Source: Pithys albifrons albifrons (lineage: Eukaryota; Chordata; Aves; Passeriformes; Thamnophilidae). From it: a stretch of DNA of 64,000 nucleotides. The stretch spans positions 9,104,520 to 9,168,519 of the forward strand of contig NC_092460.1 in assembly GCF_047495875.1 (NCBI RefSeq), in the 5' to 3' direction. Position numbers and translations under genes: made by a program. The notes beneath the pieces were generated by a model. The model saw only the letters and a program-made list of their open reading frames with translations. It did no database searches and was not told where the DNA came from. Below are positions 63,002 through 64,000 of this stretch, piece after piece. Within the stretch, counting starts at the first letter, position 1, and the number at the start of each line of letters is the position of its first letter.

Positions 63002-63180
63002 TAACACCCAAAGGGTTGTCAGGCATTGGAACAGGCTGTTCAGGGAAGTTCTGGCATCATCATCCCTGGAGATGTGTATTTGTGGCTCTCAGAGACATGG
63101 GTTAGTGGTGGCCTTGGCAGTGCTGGGATAATGGTGAATTCAATGACCTTACAGGTATCATCCACCTCAACGAATCTATA
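63002..63180 (+). mobile_element. CR1 LINE, 5'-truncated 3' fragment
   Basis: About 180 bp matching the 3' end of avian CR1. The order of motifs is as in intact elements: AAAGGGTTGTCAGGCATTGG, ACAGGCTGTTCAGGGAAG, CATCCCTGGAGATGT, GACATGGGTTAGTGGTGGCC, TTGGCAGTGCTGGGATAATGG and a decayed terminal motif CGAATCTATA in place of ATTCTATG repeats. This short 3' fragment form is typical of CR1, whose reverse transcription often stops early. The divergence marks it as old. It is in the same orientation as FHIT. Confidence 0.9.
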
Positions 63181-64000
63181 AATTTTCTTTCTGACGTGTG
63201 TCAAGTGGTTTTAGATGCTGTACCAACCCAGAAAATCTGTTTCCATTTTTGTCGTATTTACAATTCCATTTGCTTCTTGTTTAACACATTTATTTCTCCC
63301 TTGTTATAGCTGAACAGGCAAAACTCTGTTAATGAACTACACTATATCTTGAGGGCTGTTAAATGCAGAAGGGTGACAAATTGGTGAAAAATATTTTTTT
63401 ATCTTGTCATTTTCAGTTATAGCAATTTTAGGTGTTGCTTTTAGCAGACATAGGAAGCATAAATATTTAGACACAAATACTATAATGTATCATTTAGCAG
63501 AAGAATGTATAGCGTCAGAGTCTAACCAGCTATTCTTGAACACCATAGAGCTAACTTTTGCTTTTGTACAGATTTATGCTGAAGTAAGATTTTTTTTTCA
63601 GGATGTCAGGGAAACAAAAAAATATTTGTTGCTATAAAAAGTTTGGTGTTTAGTTCTTTCAGTGGCTGGATTGGAGGATGGAGGGACTTAAGCAATTTGC
63701 TATCCTAAATGAATAAATGAAAAATGTAAGAGGGACAAATTATTTAAAACAAAGCTGACTTTGGAAATAATTTGGAGCTCAGTCAGTATGGGAAAAACCT
63801 TTTGATATAATGCGCCTCTGTGTTATAACAAGAAGTCACATCCCTTTGTGAAGGAGATACTTTAAAAGATTTAGGAAGAGATGTAGATCATGGTGAGGCA
63901 AAATCCATGAGGGATAAAGTTCCACTAGGTGAGATGTGGATTCTGGAGAGAGCTTTAAATCCATTGCCCATCCAAAACCTGTTTATAAACAACACTTCAT
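63181..64000 (+). other. FHIT: FHIT intron after exon 8, right edge
   Basis: AT-rich non-coding sequence after the CR1 fragment. A 77-codon open frame at 63404-63637 has no recognisable domain. No sequence equivalent to the last FHIT exon is present. Confidence 0.8.

Overview
The window is vertebrate nuclear DNA, almost certainly from a bird. It is an internal piece of the fragile histidine triad gene FHIT, read on the + strand. Three short exons match FHIT in order, phase and splice sites. The rest is intron. The bird assignment rests on a CR1 LINE 3' fragment near the right end, two solo LTRs of a family I associate with bird genomes, and the absence of anything resembling Alu or LINE-1. 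No bacterial, phage, CRISPR or operon-like content is present.

Layout: 1-4341 is the end of an upstream intron. 4342-4487 is the exon equal to human coding exon 6 (codons 35-83). 4488-5368 is a short 881-bp intron. 5369-5398 is a 30-nt microexon (codons 84-93). 5399-61834 is a 56.4-kb intron. 61835-61903 is the exon with the catalytic histidine triad (codons 94-116). 61904-64000 is the start of the next intron. The first coding exon (codons 1-34) and the last (from codon 117) lie outside the window. Together the three exons give about 82 of roughly 147 residues of FHIT, a cytosolic diadenosine triphosphate hydrolase and tumour suppressor.

The large intron holds the unusual material. A 799-base homopyrimidine tract at 11632-12430 contains a single purine. 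Two shorter pure-pyrimidine tracts (49658-49806 and 60540-60591) lie on the same strand. Two solo LTRs of one family sit in opposite orientation (28064-28667 and 52199-53003). A diverged direct repeat occurs at about 18.5 and 19.3 kb, a nest of inverted repeats at 60013-60130, and an AT-rich stretch dense in TAATTA-type motifs near 24.7-25.3 kb. FHIT spans the common fragile site FRA3B in humans, so tracts able to form triplexes or hairpins are the most relevant observations here.

Nearly all open frames in the window are chance ORFs in intron or are produced by simple repeats. I saw no second gene, no RNA gene and no wholly new system.
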